NCBI GenBank assembly: GCA_943787375.1
Contig: CALSME010000002.1
Span: 620,001 to 684,000 of the forward strand
DNA length: 64,000 nucleotides
Direction: 5' to 3'
Source: an uncultured Polaribacter sp.
Lineage (GTDB): Bacteria; Bacteroidota; Bacteroidia; Flavobacteriales; Flavobacteriaceae
Shown one piece after another: positions 35,441-44,800 of the stretch. The notes below the pieces were generated by a model that was given only the letters and a program-made list of their open reading frames with translations, was not told the DNA's origin and made no database searches. Every line of letters begins with the position of its first letter. Position 1 is the first letter of the stretch. A program made the translations under genes and the position numbers.

Positions 35441-36880
35441 TTATAATTCCCAAATAACAGGTAAAAAATAATAAACAATTAAGGTTAAAAGAATGATGGA
35501 TAAAATATTCATCCATAACCCTTTTTTAATCATATCTTCAATTTTAAGATAACCTGACCCGAAAACAACCGCATTTGGTGGAGTTGCAACAGGTAACATA
35601 AAAGCGCACGAAGCTGCTACTGTTGCTCCTACTAATAATAAGTAAGGATTTACTCCAATGGCATTGGCTAATGAAACAAGCACAGGAAGTAACATTGCTG
35701 TAGTTGCTAAATTTGAAGTAATTTCCGTTAAAAAATTAACTGATGCAATTAAAATTAATAATAATAGAATTAAAGGGAACGTTTCTAATGCGATTAACTG
35801 ATTTCCAATCCATAAAGCTAATCCACTCGACTCAAAACCTAATGCTAAAGCCATTCCACCTCCAAATAGTAGGAGTATATCCCAAGGTAATTTTACGGCA
35901 TCTTTCCAATTCATAAGGCTATTTTCTTTTTCTTTACTTGGTAATAAGAACAAGAGAAATGCAGAACACATTGCTATAATAGTATCGTCAATTTCTGGAA
36001 TAAATTTTTGCAGTAAAAAGGATCTACTTATCCATGCAAAAGCAGTTAAAATGAATACCACTAAAATCATTTTTTCTTCAAAAGAAACTTTGCCTAGTTT
36101 TTTTAATTGTTTATTTATTTCATCTTTCCCGCCAGGAAATTCTTTCTGCTTAAACTCAAAGGCAACCTTTGTAAGATATAACCACGATAAAAACAGAAAT
36201 AAAAGACTGATAGGAAATCCAAACATAAACCATTGAGAAAACGTTATTTCTACACTATAACTTTCCTGTACAATACCTGCTAAAACTAGATTTGGTGGTG
36301 TGCCAATTAGAGTAGCCATTCCTCCAATTGATGCGCTGTATGCTATTGCTAGCATTAATGCTTTTCCAAAAATTTGGTTTTCGTCTTCAATAGTATCAGG
36401 ATTATCTTTTAGTTGCAAAACAATGGCAATTCCTATAGGTAAAATCATAACCGCAGTTGCGGTATTAGAAATCCACATAGACAAAAATGCGGTAGCAATC
36501 ATAAAACCTAAAATAATGTGAACTAGATTAGTGCCAACAATTCTAATAATTGTTAATGCAATACGCTTGTGAAGATTCCATTTTTCAATGGCAAGCGCTA
36601 ATACAAAACCGCCAAAAAAGAGAAAAATATATTTATGCCCATATGAAGCAGTTGTTGCTTTTAAAGCTAAACCACCGCTTAATGGAAATAGTATTATAGG
36701 TAATAAAGCTGTAATTGCAATATGTAAAGCTTCAGTAATCCACCAAATAGCTACCCAAGCTGCTGAAGCTAAAACCGCATTTGCAGGTTTACTTAGTCCT
36801 TCAGGGTGAAAGAAAATTAATATAATAATAAACATAATTGGACCAAGAAATAGCCCAATATTTTGTTTGGTTAATTTCAT
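35441..36880 (-). CDS. DASS/SLC13 family anion:sodium symporter
   Basis: A 479-residue transporter with about 11-12 membrane helices. It carries the SNTAT motif (MWISNTATAVMILPIG) of sodium/dicarboxylate carriers of the VcINDY type, a second, variant ITSNLATTAM and the late VATPPNAVVFGSG block. The likely substrate is a C4-dicarboxylate such as succinate, malate, fumarate or aspartate. It is co-transcribed with the upstream alpha/beta hydrolase (seven-base gap). Confidence 0.87.
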   Translation of the reverse strand: MKLTKQNIGLFLGPIMFIIILIFFHPEGLSKPANAVLASAAWVAIWWITEALHIAITALLPIILFPLSGGLALKATTASYGHKYIFLFFGGFVLALAIEKWNLHKRIALTIIRIVGTNLVHIILGFMIATAFLSMWISNTATAVMILPIGIAIVLQLKDNPDTIEDENQIFGKALMLAIAYSASIGGMATLIGTPPNLVLAGIVQESYSVEITFSQWFMFGFPISLLFLFLSWLYLTKVAFEFKQKEFPGGKDEINKQLKKLGKVSFEEKMILVVFILTAFAWISRSFLLQKFIPEIDDTIIAMCSAFLLFLLPSKEKENSLMNWKDAVKLPWDILLLFGGGMALALGFESSGLALWIGNQLIALETFPLILLLLILIASVNFLTEITSNLATTAMLLPVLVSLANAIGVNPYLLLVGATVAASCAFMLPVATPPNAVVFGSGYLKIEDMIKKGLWMNILSIILLTLIVYYFLPVIWEL

Positions 36881-36887
36881 ATTTGAA

Positions 36888-37814
36888 TTAATTAAAAATT
36901 AAGTTTGCCGCACTTTCTGAAGCGGTTAAATAATTATGAGTTCCTTCTTCATTAATATGCAAATCCCAATTAAATTCTAAATTATTTTCTTGAGATAATT
37001 GCAAAGCTTTATCAAAAAAATAATTTGCTCTTTCCAATCTATCTAAACCTTGAGCATCTGCAAATTGATTATGTCTTAACCCAGTTGAATTTGGGTCGTT
37101 ATCAATTTCTCCTATTTGTATTATTAATTTCTTTTCAAATAAGTATTCTAATGAAATACCTTCTAATGGACTGTTGTTAAAACCATATGGAAAATTAATA
37201 TCCAAATCAGGCACTGTGTACCATCCTGAACCTGAAGATACGACTTTGTTGAATCTAGCATTTGGTTTAAACATCATAAATCGATGCGCAAATTGTCCTC
37301 CTGCTGAGTGTCCAAAGACATGATATTTAGATGAGGAATTATTCAAGCTCTGCTTTATAAGGTCGAATAAAGGTTCTATTGCAGAAAAGGCCCACTCTCC
37401 TTCAGGATTCAGTGTGCCTATTGAAGGGTTGTCACCATCTACAAAAACATTTCCAAGATTATAACCATCACCACCAGGAAAATTTGCTATTGAAAACTCT
37501 GGTGCTATAACAATAAAACTAAATTGATTCGCTTTTGTTATCATGGCATCTCGATAATCTTTAGCATTTCTTCCTGCACCATGAAAAACAAATACAATTG
37601 GCGAGTCATTTGTTACAGATATGGGGATATGATAATATGTTTTAATAGTTGAAAATTGAAAATCTGAAAATTCAAAAAATCCACTTCCTGTAACAAACTC
37701 ATTCAGTATCGTTGGTTCATTAATTGTAGCTTCTGAATTATCAGAGCATGACATTATAGAATATAAAGTGCTTAAAATGAAAAACACTCTTGTTGTGTGA
37801 TTATATATGTTCAT
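36888..37814 (-). CDS. Lipoprotein alpha/beta hydrolase (serine hydrolase)
   Basis: A 308-residue protein with a lipoprotein-type signal ending IMSC (Cys about 23). The oxyanion loop is FVFHGAGRNAKDYRD, the nucleophile elbow is GHSAGGQ (about residue 170) and a late His is in GTHNYL. FPGGDGYNLG and DGDNPSIGTLNPEGEWAF are shared with the T9SS-exported paralogue at 48835-50031. The fold is esterase/depolymerase-like. PahZ1-type poly(aspartate) hydrolases are also alpha/beta hydrolases, so cleavage of beta-aspartyl polymers is possible. That is inferred from the locus, not from a specific motif. Confidence 0.78.
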   Translation of the reverse strand: MNIYNHTTRVFFILSTLYSIMSCSDNSEATINEPTILNEFVTGSGFFEFSDFQFSTIKTYYHIPISVTNDSPIVFVFHGAGRNAKDYRDAMITKANQFSFIVIAPEFSIANFPGGDGYNLGNVFVDGDNPSIGTLNPEGEWAFSAIEPLFDLIKQSLNNSSSKYHVFGHSAGGQFAHRFMMFKPNARFNKVVSSGSGWYTVPDLDINFPYGFNNSPLEGISLEYLFEKKLIIQIGEIDNDPNSTGLRHNQFADAQGLDRLERANYFFDKALQLSQENNLEFNWDLHINEEGTHNYLTASESAANLIFN

Positions 37815-37839
37815 GTTGTAAATTAAGATTTGTTTTAGT

Positions 37840-37880
37840 TATTTTTGTAATACCAATCATTATAAATAATGAATACCAAT
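37840..37880. promoter_or_regulatory. -7 box and tandem AATACCAAT operators between hydrolase and regulator
   Basis: The plus strand has TATTTTTG (37840-37847) with a TTG 21 bases upstream, suited to the regulator gene. AATACCAAT occurs at 37849-37857 and 37872-37880, 23 bases apart, the second copy inside the regulator's first codons. This direct-repeat layout is typical of MocR/GabR targets. The same 9-mer appears inverted before the gene at 39467. Confidence 0.65.
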
Positions 37881-39365
37881 TATAAATTTGCCATAAATAG
37901 AATACAAAAAGAGTATCTTAATCAAGAAAAAATTAAACCCTTCAATAAATATGTTGTACTCTATCGTTCTATTAAGCAATGTATTTTAACCAATGAGTTA
38001 CCTCATGATTGGTTATTACCATCGACACGAATTTTGGCTCAAGAATTAGAAATATCTCGGACAACAACAAATAAAGCATATGAATTATTACAATTAGAAA
38101 AATTAATTTTGTCTAAAGCTGGTTCGGGAAATAGAGTTAACCATAATAGTTCAAGAAATAGTGAAATAGAAATCAATAAAAAAAAATATATAAATAAAAG
38201 TTTATATCCATCTATTTCACAAAAAGGTGTTTCATATTTGAATAATTTTTCACTACTTAACAGGCCACATGATAGCAATTTAGCTTTTCGTCCTGGGTTA
38301 CCACCAATAGATGTCTTTCCTGTAAATCAATGGAAAAAACTTCTGGATGCTTATTGGCGTCATATTAAATCTTCAGGTTTATCGTATTCAAACTCTACAG
38401 GTATTGAAGAATTAAAAAAAAGTATTCGAAATTATTTAAATGTAAGTAGAAACATTAAATGTGACTATGAACAAATAATTATTGTTTCTGGTTCTTTACA
38501 ATCTTTATACCTTATCACTAATACTTTAATTGATAAAGATGATTCGGTAGTAATTGAAAACCCTCTTTTTCCGAATGTACATTCGGTTTTTAAAAGTTCT
38601 GAAGCTAATTTAATTCCTATAGATTTAGATAATGAGGGGATTGATATTGCTCAAATGAATACTATAAAAAAACAGGTTAAAGTTGCACATATTACACCAT
38701 CAAATCATTACCCTTTAGGGACAAAAATGAGTTTAAAAAGAAGGCATGAAGTATTGAATTGGGCAGCAAAAAATAAATCCTTAATTATTGAAAACGACTA
38801 TGAGAATGAAATTGCTAATGCTGTTGAAAGTATTCCAACTATTTTTAGTTTAGATGCTGAAGATAGAACTATTTATATGGGAACATTTAATAGGTTATTG
38901 CATCCCTCTATACGTCTAGGGTACATGATTGTTCCAAAATATTTAGTGAATACAGTTGCTGCAATCCAAGAGCATTCACACAGATTTGTTACACCTTCAA
39001 TTCAGGTAGTTATGAATCAATTTATTGAAAAGAATTATTTATTTCAACACATAAATAATAGTATTGATGTTGCTAAAAAACGGCATGATTTATTTATTTC
39101 ATTATTCAATGAAAAAAGTAAAAACATGTACATACAAAACAAGTCTTTTTCTAGTTTTCATGTTTTAGCATTATTTAAAAATTATGTTTCTGTGGAAGAC
39201 GAAAAAAAAATTATTGAAGCATTAAAAAAACAAAATATAACCGTGTTTTCACTAAGTAAATGTTATGTTGGCAAACCTAAACTTAAAGGTTTAATTATAG
39301 GTTATTCGTCTGTAAAACCAAATATTATAAAAGAAAAAGTAAACAAGATGGTCAAATTATTATAA
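37869..39365 (+). CDS. MocR/PdxR-like regulator (GntR HTH + aminotransferase-like domain)
   Basis: A 498-residue protein: a GntR-type winged helix (about 25-95; LPSTRILAQELEISRTTTNK) followed by a fold-type I aminotransferase-like domain (about 130-498; HITPSNHYPLG, IENDYENEI, RLGYMIVP). In this family the PLP-binding lysine lies in TFSKxLxPSLRLGY. Here the sequence is TFNRLLHPSIRLGY, with Arg at about residue 342 in place of Lys. It may therefore not form the internal aldimine and could respond to another ligand. It probably controls the divergent hydrolase/DASS genes and the long plus-strand operon. Confidence 0.88.
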   Translation: MNTNYKFAINRIQKEYLNQEKIKPFNKYVVLYRSIKQCILTNELPHDWLLPSTRILAQELEISRTTTNKAYELLQLEKLILSKAGSGNRVNHNSSRNSEIEINKKKYINKSLYPSISQKGVSYLNNFSLLNRPHDSNLAFRPGLPPIDVFPVNQWKKLLDAYWRHIKSSGLSYSNSTGIEELKKSIRNYLNVSRNIKCDYEQIIIVSGSLQSLYLITNTLIDKDDSVVIENPLFPNVHSVFKSSEANLIPIDLDNEGIDIAQMNTIKKQVKVAHITPSNHYPLGTKMSLKRRHEVLNWAAKNKSLIIENDYENEIANAVESIPTIFSLDAEDRTIYMGTFNRLLHPSIRLGYMIVPKYLVNTVAAIQEHSHRFVTPSIQVVMNQFIEKNYLFQHINNSIDVAKKRHDLFISLFNEKSKNMYIQNKSFSSFHVLALFKNYVSVEDEKKIIEALKKQNITVFSLSKCYVGKPKLKGLIIGYSSVKPNIIKEKVNKMVKLL

Positions 39366-39377
39366 TTCACAATGCTA

Positions 39378-39439
39378 ATTGGTATTTTTTTTTTTAGTCA
39401 ACTGGTATCTTATTTCTTTTTAATCTAGTTTTACTTTTG
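39378..39439 (+). promoter_or_regulatory. Regulator half-sites and -7 box before the surface-protein operon
   Basis: ATTGGTATT (39378-39386, the exact reverse complement of the operator by the regulator gene) is followed 24 bases later by ACTGGTATC (39402-39410). TACTTTTG (39432-39439) fits the -7 consensus and there is no good -33 element, as expected for an activator-dependent promoter. Confidence 0.65.
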
Positions 39440-39466
39440 TGTCTAATTAAACAAAAACTAATTATT

Positions 39467-41185
39467 ATGAAAAAAATTTACATTTTGTTTTTATTAATTT
39501 CATTTGGTGGGTTTGCCCAAAATGTGACAATCACCAAAATTATCGAGACTGGTTGTGCTGCCCCTTTCGTTAAAACCGTTGAGCTGTATGTTGATGGCAC
39601 GGTCAATTTTGCCAATTTTGGAGCTGATACCACACAAAATACAGCTGATGATGAAGTTATATTAAACTACATGTCCAATGGTGCACCTTGGGCAGCTAAT
39701 CAAATAGATATTTCTGCTTTAGGTACCGTTACAGACTCTTTTGTTTATATCGTGCGAGATATTGCATTGATGGAAGCTGAATTTCCATCAACAACATTTA
39801 ACGCTTCCAATACCGTTGGAACTACCACCTCTACAAATGGTGATGATGGTTATCAAATTGTGTTAAACGGCGTTGTTGTAAGTCAATTTGGAAAAACTGA
39901 AACAGATGCTGATAACGATACAGATTCTAACTGGAATCATAGTGACGCTGTTGCGACTAGATTATCAAATCCTGATTTAGGTACTTGGAATCCTTCAGAT
40001 TGGGTAATAACTGCAGAAAATGATTTAGATGATAATACTTCTTGCCAAACGGCTGGAGCTACAAGTCTAGAAGCCTATTTTAATACTTTAGGAGGAAATT
40101 ACCCTTTAGGTTCTGGTTCTGGATGGACACCTACTGGAGCAACTTGCACCACTGTTTTAGTAGCAACCTCTGTTAGTTGTAACACTACTTTATCTGGAGC
40201 TACAGATGATACCTATACAGCCTCAATAGATTTTTCAGGAGGTGATAATGGTAATACATTTGTAATTGCCTCAACAGCAGGGTCTGTTGGTGGTGATGAC
40301 CCAAGTTTGGTTGCTTCAGGTACTATTACGATTACAGGGATAACTGAAGGAACAGATATAACAGTTTCAGTGAGTGATACTGGAGATGGCGGTGTTTGTG
40401 ATTTATCTGTAGATATTGAAAGTCCAGGTTGTATACCATTAATTATTAATGAAGTACATTATGATCCTGCTACTGACATAACAGGTGATGCAAATGGCGA
40501 TGGTGTTAGAGATGCATTACAAGATGAGTTTATAGAGTTTTATAATAATTCTAATGCAACTCTTGATATAAGTGGTTACACAGTTTCTGATGGAGCTGCC
40601 TTAAGACATACATTTCCTGCTTCAACTATAATTCCAGCAAACAATATGTTAGTAGTTTTTGGAGGAGGATCACCAACTGGAAGTTTTGGAGGTTCAATAG
40701 TTCAAACAGCATCGGAAGGAGAATTGAATTTAACTAATGGCGGAGATGTAATCACTATTGAAAACCCAAGTGGAGATGTTGTTTTACTATATGATAGTAC
40801 TGTTACAGGAATAAATCATGGTTTAAATCAATCAGTTACAAGATCACCAGACTTTACAGGTAGTTTTACATTACATACTGATGCCAATGCTAGTTTGCTC
40901 TTTTCACCAGGAGAATTAGTAGATGGTTCAACATTATCAGTTGATCAATTTATCGCAAATAGTTTTAATATTTATCCTAACCCGATAACAAACGGTTATG
41001 TAAATATCGTAAGTAAAAATTCTGGAACTATTAAAGTTGTTGTATTTGATGTTTTAGGACAACTAATTAGTAATTCAACACTGATTAATAATAAACTAAA
41101 TGTTTCTGCATTAAATGTTGGAATATACTTTTTAGAAGTTTCTCAAAACAATTATACAAGCACTAAAAAAATAATAATTAGGTAA
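39467..41185 (+). CDS. Secreted lamin-tail-domain protein with T9SS sorting tail
   Basis: The start at MKKIYILF (39467) gives a clean signal peptide ending GGFAQ; ten more in-frame residues upstream are not needed. Domains in order: an N-terminal beta region (about 20-200), a short Ig-like segment, a lamin-tail (LTD) domain (about 335-450; INEVHYDPATDITGDANGDG, EFIEFYNNS, HTFPASTI) and a type A T9SS tail (about 500-572; FNIYPNPITNG, ending TSTKKIIIR). It is probably surface-attached. Its role in the peptide-use locus is unknown. The gene ends at a strong hairpin. Confidence 0.87.
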   Translation: MKKIYILFLLISFGGFAQNVTITKIIETGCAAPFVKTVELYVDGTVNFANFGADTTQNTADDEVILNYMSNGAPWAANQIDISALGTVTDSFVYIVRDIALMEAEFPSTTFNASNTVGTTTSTNGDDGYQIVLNGVVVSQFGKTETDADNDTDSNWNHSDAVATRLSNPDLGTWNPSDWVITAENDLDDNTSCQTAGATSLEAYFNTLGGNYPLGSGSGWTPTGATCTTVLVATSVSCNTTLSGATDDTYTASIDFSGGDNGNTFVIASTAGSVGGDDPSLVASGTITITGITEGTDITVSVSDTGDGGVCDLSVDIESPGCIPLIINEVHYDPATDITGDANGDGVRDALQDEFIEFYNNSNATLDISGYTVSDGAALRHTFPASTIIPANNMLVVFGGGSPTGSFGGSIVQTASEGELNLTNGGDVITIENPSGDVVLLYDSTVTGINHGLNQSVTRSPDFTGSFTLHTDANASLLFSPGELVDGSTLSVDQFIANSFNIYPNPITNGYVNIVSKNSGTIKVVVFDVLGQLISNSTLINNKLNVSALNVGIYFLEVSQNNYTSTKKIIIR

Positions 41186-41194
41186 ATAACATAA

Positions 41195-41238
41195 AAACAA
41201 TAGAGCATTTTATATTTTCTTAAAATGCTCTATTGTTT
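41195..41238 (+). terminator. Perfect 18-bp hairpin between two lamin-tail genes
   Basis: AAACAATAGAGCATTTTA pairs fully with TAAAATGCTCTATTGTTT around an 8-base loop. It is followed only by a short T run. It may be a terminator or an attenuating/processing hairpin, giving higher expression of the first gene than of the long operon behind it. Confidence 0.8.
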
Positions 41239-41258
41239 AATCTTAATACTTCTCATAC

Positions 41259-42263
41259 ATGAAATCTTATCACTTCTTTAAAAAAGCAATTTTTGTTTTT
41301 GGTATAGTATTTTGTTTTGCTTCTTGCGATACGGAAGATATCTTACCTGCATTAGAATTATCTGCTAGCGATACAAATCTTAGTGAAGCTAGTGGAACAA
41401 TTACTCTTTCTGCAATTCTTAATTCTGCTGCAACGCAACAATTGGTAATTCCACTTTCAATCTCAGGTACTGCAACACAATCAAGTGATTATTCAGTAAG
41501 TGCTTCTGAAATTACAATTAGTGCTGGTACTACTTTGGGAAGCGTAACCCTCACAGGGTTGCAAGATAACACAGTTGAAGGTGCAGAAACACTTATTGTA
41601 AGTGTTGGAAATGTGCAAAATGTAATTCTGCTTTCAGAGACAGAAATTACAATTTCTGTTTTAGACGATGACTCTGATAGTGATGGTGATGGTGTATTAG
41701 ATGCAAACGATTTATGTCCAAATGAAGCTGGTGAAGTAGATAACAATGGTTGCCCATGGTTAGGGTTTATGATTAATGAAGTGCTTTACGATCCAGCTGG
41801 AGACTTAGCAGGTGATGCTAATGCAGATGGAACTCGTGATCCTAATGAAGACGAATTTATAGAATTTTACAACTCTGGTCCAGAATTAGACTTAAGCGGT
41901 TATACTGTGTCTGATGCTTCTAGTTTAAGACATACATTTCCATCAGGAACAATATTAGCACCAAATGGAGTTTTAGTTCTTTTTGGAGGAGGAACACCAA
42001 CAGGAAGTTTTGGAGGCGCATTAGTGCAAATAGCTTCTGAAGGGTTATTAAACATAACCAATTCAGGTGATGTGATGACGCTTGCTGATATTTCAGGAAA
42101 TGTAGTGCTCACTTTTGATAATTCTGCATTATCTGGAAATCCAGATGAATCTTATACAAGAAATCCAGACCTTACAGGAGATTTTGTACAACATGCAGGA
42201 ATTCCAGAAGCTAATGGTGATTTATTTTCACCAGGAACCAAATTAGATGGAACTTCATTTTAA
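41259..42263 (+). CDS. Lipoprotein with Calx-beta-like, TSP3 and lamin-tail domains
   Basis: A 334-residue lipoprotein with a signal ending FCFASC (Cys about residue 23). A Calx-beta-like domain (about 35-135; SEASGTITLSA, VEGAETLIVSV), a calcium-binding DSDSDGDGVLDANDLCP (about 140-156) and a C-terminal lamin-tail domain (about 170-334) follow. The last is highly similar to that of the preceding protein (INEVLYDPAGDLAGDANADG, FGGGTPTGSFGG). It has no T9SS tail, so it is held by the lipid anchor. It is probably a surface partner of the preceding protein. Confidence 0.85.
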   Translation: MKSYHFFKKAIFVFGIVFCFASCDTEDILPALELSASDTNLSEASGTITLSAILNSAATQQLVIPLSISGTATQSSDYSVSASEITISAGTTLGSVTLTGLQDNTVEGAETLIVSVGNVQNVILLSETEITISVLDDDSDSDGDGVLDANDLCPNEAGEVDNNGCPWLGFMINEVLYDPAGDLAGDANADGTRDPNEDEFIEFYNSGPELDLSGYTVSDASSLRHTFPSGTILAPNGVLVLFGGGTPTGSFGGALVQIASEGLLNITNSGDVMTLADISGNVVLTFDNSALSGNPDESYTRNPDLTGDFVQHAGIPEANGDLFSPGTKLDGTSF

Positions 42264-42272
42264 AACCAGTTA

Positions 42273-43634
42273 ATGAGTTATTTAGGAGCCATAATATCAC
42301 TATTATTTATAATAGTTGCTGGAAGACTTTTACTTAAAAAGTACAATCCACATGCTGTATTGTTAGTGTCTGGGTTGTTAATGCTGATCATTGCTCAAGT
42401 TTTAAATTATAATTTACCAACGCTTAAAGATCCAACTGGTTTCTCAGGCTTTGATTTGTTTAGATATATAAAAGAGTCTTTTAGCAAAACCAATGCTGGC
42501 GTAGGCTTAATGATTATGGCAATTGGTGGCTTTGTAGCCTATATAGATAAAATAGGTGCTTCTAATGCTTTAGTATATGTTGCGATGAAACCGCTCAAAT
42601 TTTTTAAAAAGAAACCTTACTTAGCAGCATCATTAGTCATTCCAATAGGGCAATTGTTATTTGCAGCCATACCATCTGCAGCAGGATTAGGATTGCTTTT
42701 GATGGCATCCATGTTTCCAATTTTAGTAAATTTAGGTGTTAGCAGATTATCTGCCGTTTCAGTAATTACAGCAACCACAGCCTTTGGCATTGGTCCAGCA
42801 TCAGCTATTACCGCAAGTGCAACAAATATAGCAAGTGTTGATACAATCCTCTTCTTCTTAAATTATCAAATTCCTCTCGTTTGGCCATTAAGTATTGTAA
42901 TGATGATTACCTATTACTTTGTAAATCGTTATTATGATAAAAAAAATGGTTTTGAAAAAGAAATAGAAGAAACCAAAGAAATTGAATTAAATGCACCATT
43001 AATTTATGCACTAATTCCTGTTCTGCCTATTATTTTATTAATTGTTTTTTCAAAAATCTTCAGCATTTTTAGTGTACCGATTTCATTAGATACCACAACA
43101 GCAATGTTCATCAGTTTGTTTGTCGCATTGATATACGAACTGGTTAGAACCAAAAATATAAAAACAGTTTTCTATTCACTTAAAACATTTTGGAACGGAA
43201 TGGGAAACATTTTTAAAACCGTTGTGACCTTAATTATAAGTGCTGATATTTTTGCAAAAGGCTTAATAAGTCTTGGTTTTATAAATGGTTTGTTAGATCT
43301 CGCTCAAAATCTTGGTCTTGGTGCAATTGGTATTGGTGTTGTAATGACGGTCATGATTTTTCTCGCGTCAATGCTTATGGGAAGTGGTAATGCCTCATTC
43401 TTTGCATTTGGCCCATTAGTCCCAAAAATTGCTAACAAATTGGGTGTAGAGAGCACATCTATTATATTACCAATGCAACTTTCAGCTTCAATGGGACGAA
43501 CGGTTTCACCAATAGCTGGAGTTATTATCGCAACTGCAGAAATTGCTAAAGTATCAACAATAGCTATTGTAAAGCGCAACATCATTCCATTAGTAGTAGC
43601 ATTAGTGGTAATGTTAATCTATCATTTTATATAA
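42273..43634 (+). CDS. DcuC-family C4-dicarboxylate transporter
   Basis: A 453-residue membrane protein with about 12 helices and DcuC-family features: TNAGVGLMIMAIGGFVAYID, the AAIPSAAGLGLLLM segment, TATTAFGIGPASAITASATN and a late LPMQLSASMGRTVSPIAGVI. DcuC carriers exchange or export C4-dicarboxylates and aspartate. It is placed directly before isoaspartyl dipeptidase, so uptake of beta-aspartyl dipeptides or aspartate, or export of succinate, is likely. Confidence 0.85.
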   Translation: MSYLGAIISLLFIIVAGRLLLKKYNPHAVLLVSGLLMLIIAQVLNYNLPTLKDPTGFSGFDLFRYIKESFSKTNAGVGLMIMAIGGFVAYIDKIGASNALVYVAMKPLKFFKKKPYLAASLVIPIGQLLFAAIPSAAGLGLLLMASMFPILVNLGVSRLSAVSVITATTAFGIGPASAITASATNIASVDTILFFLNYQIPLVWPLSIVMMITYYFVNRYYDKKNGFEKEIEETKEIELNAPLIYALIPVLPIILLIVFSKIFSIFSVPISLDTTTAMFISLFVALIYELVRTKNIKTVFYSLKTFWNGMGNIFKTVVTLIISADIFAKGLISLGFINGLLDLAQNLGLGAIGIGVVMTVMIFLASMLMGSGNASFFAFGPLVPKIANKLGVESTSIILPMQLSASMGRTVSPIAGVIIATAEIAKVSTIAIVKRNIIPLVVALVVMLIYHFI

Positions 43635-43638
43635 CTAT

Positions 43639-44781
43639 ATGATTAAATTAATACAAAATACAGAACTATATACACCTAAATATTTAGGTAAAAAAGACAT
43701 TTTAATTGCTGGTAATAAAATTGTTGCTATTGCAGATAATTTAGATGTTTATAAAAATGAAGCGGAAGTTTTTAATGCCGAAGGAAAAATAGTCACACCA
43801 GGTTTAATAGACCAACATATTCATATTACAGGAGCAGGCGGAAAGGATGGATTTTCATCTATGACACCCGAAATTAATTTAAGTGAACTCATTACTTGTG
43901 GTACAACTACAGTTATGGGTTTGTTAGGAACCGATGGAACTGTTAGAAATATCAGAGCACTTTATAGCAAAGCCAAAGCCTTGGAGGATGAAGGTATTTC
44001 TGCATATATGCTTTGTGGTTATTACGGATTAGATTCTGTAACCATTACAGATTCTATTCAAAGTGATATGATATTTATAGACAACGTTTTGGGGTGCAAA
44101 ATCGCCATTAGCGATATCCGCTCCTCTTACCCAACAGCATTAGAATTAGTTAGAAAATTGCGCGATGTAAGAGTTGGTGGTTTTATAGGAAACAAAAAAG
44201 GAATTCTTCATGTACATTTAGGAAATCTAGACACCAAAATGGATGTGCTTTTCGAGTTGGTAAACGATTATAAATTCCCAATAAAACATATATCTCCAAC
44301 ACACGTTGGTCGTACGAAAGAACTTTTTGACCAAGCTATAGAATTTGCCAAACTAGGCGGTATGATTGATATTACTACAGGGGCATCTAAATATACAGAC
44401 CCCTATAAATCGGTTTTATACGCACTAGAAAACGGAGTTAGTATAGATAATATGACTTTCAGTACAGATGGAAACGCAGGCCTAACAAAGTTTGATGATA
44501 CAGGAAATGCTATTGGAGTTCGGAAAGCACCAATTCATAAAAATCTTGAAGAAGTGGTTTTGTTAATTAAAGATGGTGGCGTTTCAATTTCAGAGGCATT
44601 CAAACTAATTACTACAAATCCAGCTCGAAATCTAGGACTTAAACATAAAGGTAAAATAGAAGTTGGTTACGATGCAGATTTGTGCTGTTTTACTCAAGAT
44701 TTAAAACTCACAGATGTATTTGCAAAAGGACAACAAATGATGAAAAATGGAAACATTGTTGTAAAAGGAAATTTTGAATAA
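43639..44781 (+). CDS. iadA: Isoaspartyl dipeptidase (beta-aspartyl-peptidase)
   Basis: A 380-residue amidohydrolase with the IadA metal-site residues: HIH in DQHIHITGAGG, a candidate carboxylated Lys in GCKIAISDIRSSYP, His in HVHLGN and ISPTHVGR, and Asp in FSTDGNAG. IadA releases L-aspartate from beta-aspartyl (isoaspartyl) dipeptides. The gene begins four bases after dcuC-like. This is the strongest functional clue for the locus: a supply of isoaspartyl peptides. Confidence 0.92.
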   Translation: MIKLIQNTELYTPKYLGKKDILIAGNKIVAIADNLDVYKNEAEVFNAEGKIVTPGLIDQHIHITGAGGKDGFSSMTPEINLSELITCGTTTVMGLLGTDGTVRNIRALYSKAKALEDEGISAYMLCGYYGLDSVTITDSIQSDMIFIDNVLGCKIAISDIRSSYPTALELVRKLRDVRVGGFIGNKKGILHVHLGNLDTKMDVLFELVNDYKFPIKHISPTHVGRTKELFDQAIEFAKLGGMIDITTGASKYTDPYKSVLYALENGVSIDNMTFSTDGNAGLTKFDDTGNAIGVRKAPIHKNLEEVVLLIKDGGVSISEAFKLITTNPARNLGLKHKGKIEVGYDADLCCFTQDLKLTDVFAKGQQMMKNGNIVVKGNFE

Positions 44782-44800
44782 TAGTATTAATTATAGAAGT

